DNA of 64,000 nucleotides, from NCBI GenBank assembly GCA_045578845.1, contig JAZNLA010000066.1, positions 7,711 through 71,710 on the forward strand, in the 5' to 3' direction. Origin of the DNA: UMGS172 sp045578845. GTDB taxonomy: Bacteria; Bacillota; Clostridia; Oscillospirales; Acutalibacteraceae. Below are positions 1 through 8,332 of this stretch, piece by piece. Numbering within the stretch: the first letter of the stretch is position 1; the number at the start of each line of letters is the position of its first letter. The notes beneath the pieces are model-generated. The model saw only the letters and a list, made by a program, of their open reading frames with translations, made no database searches and was not told the DNA's origin. A program made the position numbers and the translations under genes.

Positions 1-154
1 TGGTTACAACACCGTCAGCAAGTGAAACCGATTTGTACGAAACTACAACTTGGTCTTCTATTTCCGGACGCCGGTAAACAAAAATAAAACCTTCTTCGGT
101 TTCAAGAATATCGTAAATTTTTTCAGAAAACAGTTTTTTCACGGTATCCCTCAT
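1..154 (-). CDS. Partial hypothetical protein (N-terminal 51 codons)
   Basis: An open frame runs off the left edge on the minus strand. It begins with ATG at 154 (MRDTVKKLFSEK) and stays open for 51 codons. A second start, GTG at 142, has a better placed ribosome binding site (GAGGG, about 5 bases upstream) and would give a protein beginning MKKLFSEKIYDIL. The visible part is charged and soluble, with the phrase FIFVYRRPE. I do not recognise the family and the C-terminus lies outside the window. The gene is divergent from the mazF-like gene, with about 225 bp of AT-rich DNA between them. Confidence 0.5.
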   Translation of the reverse strand, partial: MRDTVKKLFSEKIYDILETEEGFIFVYRRPEIEDQVVVSYKSVSLADGVVT

Positions 155-379
155 TTCTAAAATTCAATACATCTCTATTGTAGCCTAATCTTTAAATAAT
201 TTCAATGATTATTTAAAAAAATACATGAAAATAATTGTAATTTGTAGAATTTTAGCGGTTGTACGGTGTCCTAAACTTATATGCGGCATAAAATAAATAG
301 GGGATAAAAAAGGTATATGTTTAAATTTTACGGTGACGGGCAAAAATAACAGTGAATAAGAATTTGGAGTGTGAAACCA

Positions 380-730
380 ATGACTGTTAAAAGAGGAGAT
401 ATTTATTACGCCGACCTAAGTCCCGTTGTTGGCTCTGAGCAGGGCGGAATAAGACCTGTACTTATAGTTCAAAACGATGTGGGTAATAAGTACAGTCCCA
501 CTGTGATTGCGGCGGCGATAACAAGTCAGCAGGACAAAACGAAACTGCCGACACATATAAAGGTGGATGCGAGCCTTAGCGGACTTGCCAAAAATTCCAT
601 AGTTCTATTGGAGCAGGTACGCACCATTGACAAACAACGGCTGAAAGAAAAAATGGGCAGCCTTGATGTAGGGTCAATGGATAAAATAAATCAAGCACTG
701 TCGGTCAGTTTCGGACTTGGAGATTTTTAA
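380..730 (+). CDS. mazF: MazF/PemK-type mRNA interferase (EndoA-like), orphan
   Basis: 116-residue protein of the MazF/PemK (EndoA/NdoA) family, known as sequence-specific single-strand RNA endonucleases. The N-terminal VKRGDIYYADL, then GSEQGGIRPVLI and the T-S-Q/K-L-P-T-H strand, match the compact SH3-like barrel of Firmicutes EndoA. The ATG at 380 is preferred over the in-frame GTG at 371 because TTGGAG (364-369) is correctly spaced only for the ATG. No MazE/EndoAI-like antitoxin frame lies in the 225 bp upstream, where B. subtilis has its antitoxin, nor downstream before the terminator. It therefore looks monocistronic. Either the antitoxin is elsewhere or the protein has a housekeeping role. 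Family assignment is firm; activity is inferred. Confidence 0.9.
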   Translation: MTVKRGDIYYADLSPVVGSEQGGIRPVLIVQNDVGNKYSPTVIAAAITSQQDKTKLPTHIKVDASLSGLAKNSIVLLEQVRTIDKQRLKEKMGSLDVGSMDKINQALSVSFGLGDF

Positions 731-735
731 AGTTG

Positions 736-768
736 TGCCCTTTGCTACATGGCAAGGGGCATTTTTTT
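736..768 (+). terminator. Rho-independent terminator after mazF
   Basis: A 10-bp stem (TGCCCTTTGC with GCAAGGGGCA, one G-T pair) closes a 6-base loop and is followed by seven T residues. It ends the mazF transcript just before the carboxypeptidase gene. Confidence 0.9.
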
Positions 769-815
769 AAAATAATTTGCATATTATTTGCCAAATAGAA
801 TTTGGGGGAATGGAT

Positions 816-2063
816 ATGGGAATTTTGAAAAAATTAAGTGTCCTTATACTGTCACTTGTGATTTTTATGTTCGCTACTACGGTATCGGCTGATGTGGCAG
901 AGGAAAAAATAAATGAAAAAATCACTACCGAATATAATTCGCCTGATATTTTAGAGCCGCCTGTGTTTGATGCAACCGAGGTGTCGGCAGGGGTAGGGGC
1001 AGTGCTTGAGATACCCGCCAAAGCGGCGATACTTATGGATGTTAAAACCGGTAAAATATTATACGAGCAAAACAGCCATGAACGGTTGGCACCCGCATCT
1101 ATTACCAAGGTTATGGCACTGCTTTTGACGGTTGAGTCTATGGAATCGGGACTTTTATCATTGGAAACAATGCTTACCGCAAGCGAACACGCTTGCTCAA
1201 TGGGTGGGTCGCAAATTTGGCTGGAGCCGGGGGAACAGATGTCGGTTGACGACCTGCTTAAGGCGGCGGTGATAGGCAGTGCCAATGATGCGACCGTTGT
1301 ACTGGGTGAGGCTATCGCAGGCAGCGAAGAGGGCTTTGTCGCCATGATGAATGAGCGTGCGAAGGAATTAGGGCTTAAGGATACTACATTTATAAACGCT
1401 ACGGGACTTGACGCCGACGGGCATTTGACCAGTGCTTACGATATTGCCGTAATGTCCATGGAACTTATTAAGCACGATATTATTAAAAATTATTCTACTG
1501 TGTGGATGGAAACCTTGAGAAACGGGCAGTCGGAACTTGTAAACACAAACAAACTTGTAAAATTTTATGACGGTTGTACGGGACTTAAAACAGGCACGAC
1601 ATCGGTTGCCGGTGCTTGCCTTTCTGCTACCGCCGAGCGTGACGGATTAAGCCTTGTTGCGGTGGTTATGGGTGCACCTACGAGTAATGACCGCTTTCAA
1701 GGGGCAAGAAAACTGCTTGACTTCGGGTTTGCTACCTATACAAGTATTACAGTGACAGCCGACCTAAGTGAGATTACAGAGATTCCCGTAAAAGGCGGAG
1801 TCGGCTCATTTGTTATACCTGTTTGTCAAGACGAGCAAAGTTTTTTGATTGAGAAACAGCGTAAAGGGGAACTTTCGCAAACGGTTGAACTCCATGAATA
1901 TTTAAAAGCACCTATTAAAAAAGGTCAGCAAATAGGTGTAGCGAGGGTGTTTTTAGGTACTGAGGAAATAGGAACGGTGAAAATTATTTCCGATAGGTCG
2001 GTTTTGAAAATGACATACTTAAGGGCAATTTTAAAAATGATGTCAAGTTGTTTTAAAATTTAA
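816..2063 (+). CDS. Serine-type D-alanyl-D-alanine carboxypeptidase (DacF/PBP5 type)
   Basis: 415-residue penicillin-binding protein of the low-molecular-mass peptidase S11 family, which trims the terminal D-Ala from peptidoglycan stem peptides. An N-terminal signal peptide (ILKKLSVLILSLVIFMF, ending near VSADV) exports it. All three catalytic motifs are visible: SxxK as SITK (after LAPA), SxN as SAN (in IGSAND) and KTG (in GLKTGTT). A C-terminal beta-rich PBP5-type domain follows. ATG 816 is chosen over upstream frames because the GGGGG tract at 804-808 lies 7 bases from it. Sporulating Firmicutes have several paralogues (DacA, DacB, DacF), and I cannot tell which this is. It is expressed singly, between two terminators. 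Confidence 0.92.
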   Translation: MGILKKLSVLILSLVIFMFATTVSADVAEEKINEKITTEYNSPDILEPPVFDATEVSAGVGAVLEIPAKAAILMDVKTGKILYEQNSHERLAPASITKVMALLLTVESMESGLLSLETMLTASEHACSMGGSQIWLEPGEQMSVDDLLKAAVIGSANDATVVLGEAIAGSEEGFVAMMNERAKELGLKDTTFINATGLDADGHLTSAYDIAVMSMELIKHDIIKNYSTVWMETLRNGQSELVNTNKLVKFYDGCTGLKTGTTSVAGACLSATAERDGLSLVAVVMGAPTSNDRFQGARKLLDFGFATYTSITVTADLSEITEIPVKGGVGSFVIPVCQDEQSFLIEKQRKGELSQTVELHEYLKAPIKKGQQIGVARVFLGTEEIGTVKIISDRSVLKMTYLRAILKMMSSCFKI

Positions 2064-2085
2064 AATTAAATATACATTATATAAG

Positions 2086-2141
2086 AGCCGATTCGCTGTA
2101 TGTTTTGTTTTGTTTAGCAGTTTACAGCGGGTTGGTTTTTT
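2086..2141 (+). terminator. Terminator after the carboxypeptidase gene
   Basis: The arms 2086-2100 and 2123-2137 pair over about 15 bp including several G-T pairs (core CGCTGTA with TACAGCG), with a T-rich 22-base loop and a TTTTT tail. Confidence 0.7.
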
Positions 2142-2190
2142 GTTACTGTGTGTAAAAAGTATGTTTTTTAGTAAACTTTCAAAAATCTGC

Positions 2191-2219
2191 TTGAAAATTT
2201 TAAGTCGGTATTGTATAAT
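2191..2219 (+). promoter_or_regulatory. Sigma-A promoter for pgi
   Basis: TTGAAA at 2191-2196, a 17-bp spacer and a consensus TATAAT at 2214-2219. It lies about 65 bp upstream of the pgi start and after the preceding terminator. Confidence 0.85.
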
Positions 2220-2286
2220 GAATACATAAATTAAAGATATGTAGCCCTATGTTTGTTTTGTGGCACTTTGAAGGGATGTTTTTACC

Positions 2287-3624
2287 ATGGCAATAAAGTT
2301 TAATGACGGCTACGCCGCCGAGTTTTTAAATGAAGATGACCTTTTGGGACTCAAAGGTCAGGTTGCAGATGCACATAAAATATTAAACGATAAAAGCGGT
2401 CTTGGTAATGATTTTTTGGGTTGGGTTGATTTGCCTGTAAATTACGACAGAGATGAATTTGCGAGAATAAAAAAAGCAGCCGAAAAAATTATTTCCGATA
2501 CCGATGTTTTTATAGTTATAGGTATCGGCGGTTCGTACCTCGGTGCCCGTGCCGCTATTGAGTTTTTAAAGTCACCGATTTATAACAATCTTCCCAAAAA
2601 CACCCCCGATATTTATTTTTCGGGTAACAGCATAAGCGGTTCGGCTTTGCAGGATTTACTTAAAATCTGTGAAGGCAAACGTGTTTCGGTCAATGTTATT
2701 TCAAAATCGGGTACAACTACCGAGCCTGCCATTGCTTTCAGAGTTTGGAGAGAGTATTTGGAAGAGCGTTACGGCCATGAAGAGGCTGTTAAGAGAATTT
2801 ATTGTACTACCGATAAGCAAAAAGGCACTTTGAAGCAACTTGCCGACGAACAAGGTTATGAAAGTTTTGTTGTTCCCGACGATGTCGGCGGACGTTTCTC
2901 GGTACTTACCGCTGTAGGTCTTTTGCCCATAGCCGTTGCAGGTGCCGATATTGATGCACTTATGAACGGTGCCGCAAAAGCCCGCGAGGAATATGCGGTT
3001 TGTGATATTGAAACTAATGACTGCTATAAATATGCAGCACTCAGAAATGCTTTCTACCGCAGAGGCAAGTCGATTGAACTGCTTGTTTCCTATGAGCCTA
3101 GGTTTACTATGATGGCAGAATGGTTCAAACAACTTTACGGTGAGAGCGAAGGCAAAAACGGCAAAGGTCTTTTCCCTGCATCGGTAAACTTTACCGCCGA
3201 CCTTCATTCTATGGGACAGTACATTCAAGACGGCAGACGTTTAATGTTTGAAACCGTAATAACTATTGGTGACTGCGGCGAGGATTTAGTTATTAAACCT
3301 GACGAGAAAAACGGTGACGGACTTAACTTCCTTGCAGGAAAAACAATGTCGTATGTCAATGAAAAGGCTTTCCAAGGTACTGTGCTTGCACATACCGACG
3401 GCGGCGTTCCCAACCTTGTAATTGAGGTTGATAAGGCTGACGAGGAAAACCTCGGCAGACTTATTTACTTCTTTGAAAAGGCTTGTGCAATTTCGGGTTA
3501 TATTTTGGGTGTTAATCCCTTTAACCAACCCGGTGTTGAAAGTTATAAGAAGAATATGTTCGCAATGCTCGGCAAACCCGGTTACGAAGAGCAAAAGGCC
3601 GCTTTGGAAGCAAGAATTAAGTAA
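2287..3624 (+). CDS. pgi: Glucose-6-phosphate isomerase
   Basis: 445-residue cytoplasmic enzyme interconverting glucose-6-phosphate and fructose-6-phosphate, the second step of glycolysis. The SIS-fold substrate loops GIGGSYLGARA (about residues 81-91) and KSGTTTEPA are present. So are the two family signatures, VGGRFSVLTAVG and the C-terminal GVNPFNQPGVESYK. Length fits the short bacterial form found in Firmicutes (about 450 residues). The start is set by AAGGG about 12 bases upstream. It has its own promoter. The small P-loop gene 47 bp downstream has no obvious promoter and may be cotranscribed. Confidence 0.98.
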   Translation: MAIKFNDGYAAEFLNEDDLLGLKGQVADAHKILNDKSGLGNDFLGWVDLPVNYDRDEFARIKKAAEKIISDTDVFIVIGIGGSYLGARAAIEFLKSPIYNNLPKNTPDIYFSGNSISGSALQDLLKICEGKRVSVNVISKSGTTTEPAIAFRVWREYLEERYGHEEAVKRIYCTTDKQKGTLKQLADEQGYESFVVPDDVGGRFSVLTAVGLLPIAVAGADIDALMNGAAKAREEYAVCDIETNDCYKYAALRNAFYRRGKSIELLVSYEPRFTMMAEWFKQLYGESEGKNGKGLFPASVNFTADLHSMGQYIQDGRRLMFETVITIGDCGEDLVIKPDEKNGDGLNFLAGKTMSYVNEKAFQGTVLAHTDGGVPNLVIEVDKADEENLGRLIYFFEKACAISGYILGVNPFNQPGVESYKKNMFAMLGKPGYEEQKAALEARIK

Positions 3625-3671
3625 AATATGTGCGGGGTAACCCCGCCTAAAAATACAAAGGAGTGTTTTTT

Positions 3672-4088
3672 ATGTTAAAACTCATTATCGGTAAAAAAGG
3701 AAGCGGAAAGACCAAGAAACTTATAGATCTTGTAACTGCCGCCGCCGACGCCTCTGACGGAAACGTTGTTTGTGTTGAGAAAGGCGATACTCTTACCTAC
3801 AATATTACCCATCGTGTTCGTTTGGTTGACGCTGATCATTACAGTGTTTCGGGGTTTGATGCTTTTTACGGTTTCCTTTCGGGAATTTGTGCAGGTAACT
3901 ACGATTTAACCCATGTTTATGTTGATGCCGTTTTGAGAATTTGCTCAAGAGATTTCGATGAGTTAGCCAAGTTCTTTGAGAAAATCGAGGCTTTGTCAAA
4001 GATAAGCGACACCGAGTTCACATTCACCGTTTCGTGTGATGAGAGTGATATTCCGGCAAGCGTTTTCGAGTTTGCAGAGAAAATCTAA
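3672..4088 (+). CDS. Small P-loop ATP-binding protein of unknown function
   Basis: 138-residue soluble protein with an N-terminal Walker A motif, GKKGSGKT, right after the first beta strand (LKLIIGKKGSGKTKKL). A possible Walker B-like strand, HVYVDAV, lies near residue 90. There is no transmembrane segment. ATG 3672 is preferred to the in-frame GTG at 3663, which overlaps the AAAGGAG ribosome binding site (3657-3663). Similar short P-loop proteins occur next to housekeeping genes in Clostridia, but I cannot name a function. It is probably cotranscribed with pgi and ends at a strong terminator. Confidence 0.75.
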   Translation: MLKLIIGKKGSGKTKKLIDLVTAAADASDGNVVCVEKGDTLTYNITHRVRLVDADHYSVSGFDAFYGFLSGICAGNYDLTHVYVDAVLRICSRDFDELAKFFEKIEALSKISDTEFTFTVSCDESDIPASVFEFAEKI

Positions 4089-4098
4089 ATCGGGTATA

Positions 4099-4130
4099 AC
4101 GGCAGACTTTGTGTCTGCCGTTTATTTTTA
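4099..4130 (+). terminator. Terminator after the P-loop gene
   Basis: ACGGCAGAC pairs perfectly with GTCTGCCGT across a 5-base loop, followed by TTATTTTTA. Confidence 0.9.
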
Positions 4131-4155
4131 TGCTTAAATTTCCGAAAAATTTGTC

Positions 4156-4184
4156 TTGACAAAGTAAACCTTGCTATATATAAT
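4156..4184 (+). promoter_or_regulatory. Sigma-A promoter for DUF177-rpmF
   Basis: Consensus TTGACA (4156-4161), a 17-bp spacer and consensus TATAAT (4179-4184), ending 29 bp before the DUF177 start. One of the closest matches to consensus in the window. Confidence 0.92.
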
Positions 4185-4213
4185 AATCTGTGTGACAATA
4201 TGAGGTGAGTGGT

Positions 4214-4711
4214 ATGGTTCTTGATTTAAGGTCACTTTTTGTAAATGACGGAGAGAAACTTCCGCTCGATTGCAGGTTTGATTTAAGCGATGTTGAGTTT
4301 TACGGCGAAAGACCTTTAAGGTCACCCGTGACGGTAAAGGGCAGTGCTTACAGTCGGGCCGGCATTGTAACACTATCGGTTATTTGCGACTGTGAATATA
4401 CAGCCCCGTGCGACCGTTGCGGTAGTGACACGGTAAAGCATTATAATGTACCGATAGAACGCGTTCTTGTATCTAAACTCGAAAACGGCGAGAACGACGA
4501 AATAATCCTACTTGAAGATTTTAAACTCGATTTGCAAGAACTCGTATTTACCGAGGTTGTCTGCAATTTACCGAGTAAGCATCTTTGCAGTGAGGATTGT
4601 AAGGGTTTATGCCAACAGTGCGGTAAAAATCTGAACGACGGCCCTTGCGGTTGTGCTACCAAATCAGTTGACCCGCGGCTTGCCGCATTAGCCCAATTAC
4701 TTGAGAATTAA
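4214..4711 (+). CDS. DUF177 (YceD/YlbN family) protein
   Basis: 165-residue DUF177 protein. Members almost always sit directly upstream of rpmF and are linked to 23S rRNA or large-subunit maturation; the molecular role is not settled. A central CDRC pair is followed by a C-terminal cysteine cluster (CSEDCKGLCQQCGKNL, then GPCGC) that looks like a zinc-binding knuckle, typical of this family. ATG 4214 is preferred to the upstream GTG at 4205 because TGAGGTG (4201-4207) is then spaced 6 bases away. It is cotranscribed with rpmF, 30 bp downstream. Confidence 0.88.
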   Translation: MVLDLRSLFVNDGEKLPLDCRFDLSDVEFYGERPLRSPVTVKGSAYSRAGIVTLSVICDCEYTAPCDRCGSDTVKHYNVPIERVLVSKLENGENDEIILLEDFKLDLQELVFTEVVCNLPSKHLCSEDCKGLCQQCGKNLNDGPCGCATKSVDPRLAALAQLLEN

Positions 4712-4741
4712 GATAAGGCATTTTTTAAGGAGGCGTTTAAA

Positions 4742-4924
4742 ATGGCAGTTCCTAAGAGAAAAACCTCTAAAGCAAGAAAGAACAAAAGACGTTCTAATGT
4801 TTGGAGAATGAGTGCACCCGCACTTGTTAAGTGTGAGCATTGTGGTGAATATAAAAGGCCTCACCGCGTTTGCCCTGCCTGCGGTTATTACAACAACCGT
4901 GAAGTTGTCAAGGTTGCAGACTAA
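4742..4924 (+). CDS. rpmF: 50S ribosomal protein L32
   Basis: 60-residue L32, beginning with the family's typical AVPKRKTSKARKNKRRS. A zinc ribbon of four cysteines follows (CEHC near residues 31-34 and CPAC near 44-47), so this is the zinc-binding form rather than the cysteine-free paralogue. The AAGGAGG ribosome binding site is strong. It is the second gene of the DUF177-rpmF pair and ends at a terminator. Confidence 0.98.
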   Translation: MAVPKRKTSKARKNKRRSNVWRMSAPALVKCEHCGEYKRPHRVCPACGYYNNREVVKVAD

Positions 4925-4936
4925 TTAGCAGTTCCA

Positions 4937-4967
4937 AAGGGAAGGAGTAATCCTTCCCTTATTTTTT
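4937..4967 (+). terminator. Terminator after rpmF
   Basis: A 10-bp stem (AAGGGAAGGA with TCCTTCCCTT) with a GTAA tetraloop, then ATTTTTT. Confidence 0.93.
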
Positions 4968-4988
4968 AGTTTAAGGTAGGTGACGGGA

Positions 4989-6290
4989 ATGGCTGTGAAA
5001 ATAAGTTCGGTAGAAAAAGGCTCGTATGCCGAAAATTTGGGTATTAAAGCAGGGGATACTCTGTTAAAACTTTGCGGGCAGGAAATAATAGATGTGTTGG
5101 ACTATAGGTTTTACCAAAATGATACCGATGTATCTATAGAGTATGAAACCGAAAGCGGACAAATAAAAACCGCAAATATAAAAAAGAGAGAATATGATGA
5201 ACTTGGGCTGGAGTTTTCAACCTATTTAATGGACAAGCAACATTCCTGCCGCAACAAATGTGTATTTTGCTTTATTGACCAGTTGCCTAAAGGTTTACGC
5301 GAGTCGCTTTATTTTAAAGATGATGACTCAAGAATGTCTTTTCTGTTCGGCAATTATATTACACTGACGAATATCACCGAACATGAAGTTGACCGAATAA
5401 TAAAAATGCATATAAGTCCCGTAAATGTTTCGGTGCACACAACTAACCCCGAACTCAGGGTTAAAATGATGAACAACCGCTTTGCGGGGCAGTCGCTTGA
5501 TATTCTTTACAGGCTTTGCGATGCGGGGATAAGCGTCAACTGTCAACTTGTGCTGTGCCCCGGTTTAAATGACGGCAAAGAACTAATAAGAAGTCTTGAA
5601 GATTTGACTGAATATGAGGCGGTAAAAAGTGTTGCCTGTGTGCCTGTAGGCCTCAGCGGACACCGAGAAGGACTTGAAAAATTAGAGCCGTATTCAAAAG
5701 AAACGGCAGAAGAAGTGCTGAAAATTACCGAAGATTTCGGCAATAAAACTGTAGAAAAATACGGCGAGAGGCGTGTTTTTGCCGCCGATGAATTTTATAT
5801 AATAGCAGAAAAGCCGTTGCCTGAAGCCGATTTTTACGGCGACTTTGTTCAACTTGAAAACGGAGTCGGAATGTGGGCAATGCTTAAAAACGAATGTGAA
5901 GAGGCTATATTTGATATAGACCCACCCGAAAATAACCGAAAAATATCGTCGGTAACGGGCGAAGCGGCTTATCCGCTTATTCTAAATATTGTTGACAATG
6001 TAAAGAAAAAATGGCATAATTTTGATTGTAAGGTTTTAAAAATAAAAAATGACTTTTTCGGCGGCAAAATAACGGTGACGGGACTTGTGACCGGTACCGA
6101 TATTATAAAGCAGTTAAAGGGTAAAGATTTGGGCGACGAGTTACTTATTCCGTCGGCAATGTTAAGGCATGAGGGTGATATGTTTTTGGACAGTGTCACC
6201 GTTGACGAGGTCAAAAAAGCCTTGGGCGTAGATATACGGATAGTGGATAACGACGGGTGGTCGCTCATCTCTGCGTTGGCAGGGAAATAG
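4989..6290 (+). CDS. DUF512 radical SAM protein with N-terminal PDZ domain
   Basis: 433-residue protein of a family found directly upstream of der in Clostridia. The N-terminal 70 residues form a PDZ-like domain (AENLGIKAGDTLLKLCGQEI). A cysteine motif CRNKCVFC (C-x3-C-x2-C) at about residues 84-91 would hold the radical-SAM 4Fe-4S cluster, and the C-terminal DUF512 region follows. No reaction is established for the family. ATG 4989 is preferred to GTG 4980 because AGGTAGG (4974-4980) is then correctly spaced. The next gene, der, begins 12 bp after its stop, so the two are almost certainly cotranscribed. Confidence 0.9.
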   Translation: MAVKISSVEKGSYAENLGIKAGDTLLKLCGQEIIDVLDYRFYQNDTDVSIEYETESGQIKTANIKKREYDELGLEFSTYLMDKQHSCRNKCVFCFIDQLPKGLRESLYFKDDDSRMSFLFGNYITLTNITEHEVDRIIKMHISPVNVSVHTTNPELRVKMMNNRFAGQSLDILYRLCDAGISVNCQLVLCPGLNDGKELIRSLEDLTEYEAVKSVACVPVGLSGHREGLEKLEPYSKETAEEVLKITEDFGNKTVEKYGERRVFAADEFYIIAEKPLPEADFYGDFVQLENGVGMWAMLKNECEEAIFDIDPPENNRKISSVTGEAAYPLILNIVDNVKKKWHNFDCKVLKIKNDFFGGKITVTGLVTGTDIIKQLKGKDLGDELLIPSAMLRHEGDMFLDSVTVDEVKKALGVDIRIVDNDGWSLISALAGK

Positions 6291-6302
6291 GAGGATAAAA
6301 AA

Positions 6303-7631
6303 TTGGCAAAACCTATAGTAGCAGTGGTCGGCAGACCGAATGTAGGTAAATCGACACTGTTTAACAAACTTTGCGGGAAAAGACTTTCAATAGTTGATGA
6401 CACCCCGGGCGTCACCCGCGACCGCATTTTCGGCGATGCCGAGTGGTGCGGTAAAAGTTTTATGCTTATTGATACAGGCGGTATTGAGCCTAAAACCGAC
6501 GATGTTATTTTAAAGAAAATGAAGGCTCAGGCTGAACTCGCCATTGATACGGCTAATGTTATAATCTTCGTTACCGATTTAAAAAGCGGTGTTACCGCCT
6601 CGGACAGCGAGGTTGCCACAATGCTTCAAAAAAGCGGCAAACCGGTTGTGCTTTGTGTGAATAAGTGTGACCGTTTAGGCTCTGTACCTATGGAATTTTA
6701 CGAATTCTATAATTTGGGTATCGGCGACCCTGTAGCCGTTTCGAGTGTTCACGGTCACGGTACGGGCGATTTGCTTGACAAGGTTTTCGAATATATAGAT
6801 TACGAGGCGTTTGAGGTCGAAGACGAGGACATCATAAATGTTGCCGTTATCGGCAAACCGAATGCAGGTAAATCTTCGCTTATCAATGCCGTCTGTAATG
6901 AAGAAAGAGCCATTGTTTCGGATATTGCGGGTACCACCCGCGATGCCATTGATACGCTTGTTACGGTAGGCGGGCAGAAATATAATTTCACCGACACTGC
7001 AGGTATCAGAAGAAAAAGCAAGGTTGACGACGACATTGAAAAATACAGTGTCTTGCGTGCTAAAATGGCGGTCGAAAGAGCCGACGTATGCGTGATTATG
7101 ATTGACGCAACCGAAGGCTTTACTGAGCAGGACTCTAAGGTTGCAGGTCTTGCAATGGCTGAGGGCAAAGCCGCAATTATTGCCGTAAACAAGTGGGATA
7201 TAGTCGATAAAGACGGCAAAACCATGGATAATATGAGAAAACAACTCATGGACGATTTTGCTTTTATGCCCTATGCACCCATTATATTTATTTCGGCAAA
7301 AACAGGTCAAAGGCTCGACCGACTTTTTGAACTTATAAAGTTTGTTCATTCGCAAAACACAATGCGAATTTCTACAGGTATGCTTAATGACGTTTTGGCA
7401 GAGGCTACTGCACGCGTTCAACCGCCGACCGATAAAGGTAAAAGACTTAAAATTTATTACATGACACAGGCGTCGACCAAACCGCCGACATTTGTCTTTT
7501 TCTGTAACAGAGAGGAACTTTTCCATTTTTCGTATCAGCGTTATTTGGAAAATCAAATCCGTTCGATATTCGGTCTTGAAGGCACGCCCGTAAGGTTTGT
7601 TATACGAGAACGCGGCGACCGCAAGGTGTAA
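6303..7631 (+). CDS. der: Ribosome assembly GTPase Der (EngA)
   Basis: 442-residue double-GTPase needed for 50S subunit assembly. The first G domain shows GRPNVGKST, DTGG and NKCD; the second shows GKPNAGKSS, DTAG and NKWD. A C-terminal KH-like domain follows from about residue 355. Length is typical. The start is TTG at 6303, with GGAGG correctly placed upstream; the protein then begins AKPIVAVVGRPNVGKS like its relatives. It lies in the DUF512-der-plsY-gpsA unit, 20 bp before plsY. Confidence 0.98.
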   Translation: MAKPIVAVVGRPNVGKSTLFNKLCGKRLSIVDDTPGVTRDRIFGDAEWCGKSFMLIDTGGIEPKTDDVILKKMKAQAELAIDTANVIIFVTDLKSGVTASDSEVATMLQKSGKPVVLCVNKCDRLGSVPMEFYEFYNLGIGDPVAVSSVHGHGTGDLLDKVFEYIDYEAFEVEDEDIINVAVIGKPNAGKSSLINAVCNEERAIVSDIAGTTRDAIDTLVTVGGQKYNFTDTAGIRRKSKVDDDIEKYSVLRAKMAVERADVCVIMIDATEGFTEQDSKVAGLAMAEGKAAIIAVNKWDIVDKDGKTMDNMRKQLMDDFAFMPYAPIIFISAKTGQRLDRLFELIKFVHSQNTMRISTGMLNDVLAEATARVQPPTDKGKRLKIYYMTQASTKPPTFVFFCNREELFHFSYQRYLENQIRSIFGLEGTPVRFVIRERGDRKV

Positions 7632-7651
7632 TTTTTGGTAGGAGTAGTACT

Positions 7652-8332
7652 ATGGCTTGGTTTTTAGTTGTAATTTCACTAATCGGTTCATATCTTTTAG
7701 GCAGTGTTAATGCTGCCGTTATCGTGTCACGTATTGTTGCACATGACGATATAAGAAATCACGGCAGCGGTAATGCGGGTATGACCAATATTATGAGGAC
7801 TTTGGGTTTTTTACCCGGTGTCGTAACCCTTTTAATTGATACTTTTAAGGGCGTGGCGGTTTGCTTTTTGGCAAAGTTGGTTATTTTCCCTTATGTTTTT
7901 GAGCAGTTAAGTTTAGATATTTTAAGACCCGAATTTGCAATTTATTATTGCGGAATTTTGTGTTTGCTCGGCCACGTTTTCCCTGTATTCTTCGAATTTA
8001 GAGGCGGCAAAGGTGTAGCCACAACAATGGGTATCGCCATTGTCTGCCAGTGGCAGACGGCACTTATAGCCATAGCCATTTTTGTAGTGTTAATGCTTAT
8101 TTTCCGCATTGTTTCTTTAGGCTCAATCATGGGTGCGGCAACCTTGCCTTTCTTTAATATCGCGTTTGCAAAACGCATACCCGAAACCGAGCACGAAGTT
8201 TTAATTCAATGTATACTTTTCGGCATAATTTCATTTATTATAATATTCATGCACCGTTCAAATATAGTCCGTTTAATACGCGGCGAGGAAAAGAAATTTA
8301 CCATAAAGAAAAATAAGGAGCCGAATAAATAA
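7652..8332 (+). CDS. plsY: Glycerol-3-phosphate acyltransferase PlsY
   Basis: 226-residue integral membrane enzyme that transfers an acyl group from acyl phosphate to glycerol-3-phosphate, the first step of phospholipid synthesis. The conserved loops GSGNAGMTN (near residue 37) and FRGGKGVATT (near 115) lie between about five hydrophobic helices. The C-terminal tail is basic. Its stop overlaps the gpsA start by one base (TAATG), so substrate supply (GpsA) and use (PlsY) are translationally linked. Confidence 0.97.
   Translation: MAWFLVVISLIGSYLLGSVNAAVIVSRIVAHDDIRNHGSGNAGMTNIMRTLGFLPGVVTLLIDTFKGVAVCFLAKLVIFPYVFEQLSLDILRPEFAIYYCGILCLLGHVFPVFFEFRGGKGVATTMGIAIVCQWQTALIAIAIFVVLMLIFRIVSLGSIMGAATLPFFNIAFAKRIPETEHEVLIQCILFGIISFIIIFMHRSNIVRLIRGEEKKFTIKKNKEPNK

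Noticed and set aside
3632..3646. GCGGGG/CCCCGC hairpin after pgi as a terminator
   Set aside because: It is followed by CTAAAAATAC on the plus strand and has no T-run, so intrinsic termination is unlikely.
6675..7556. 293-codon open frame antisense to der
   Set aside because: It mirrors a GTPase gene with complete motifs, has no ribosome binding site and its translation is cysteine/histidine-rich nonsense.
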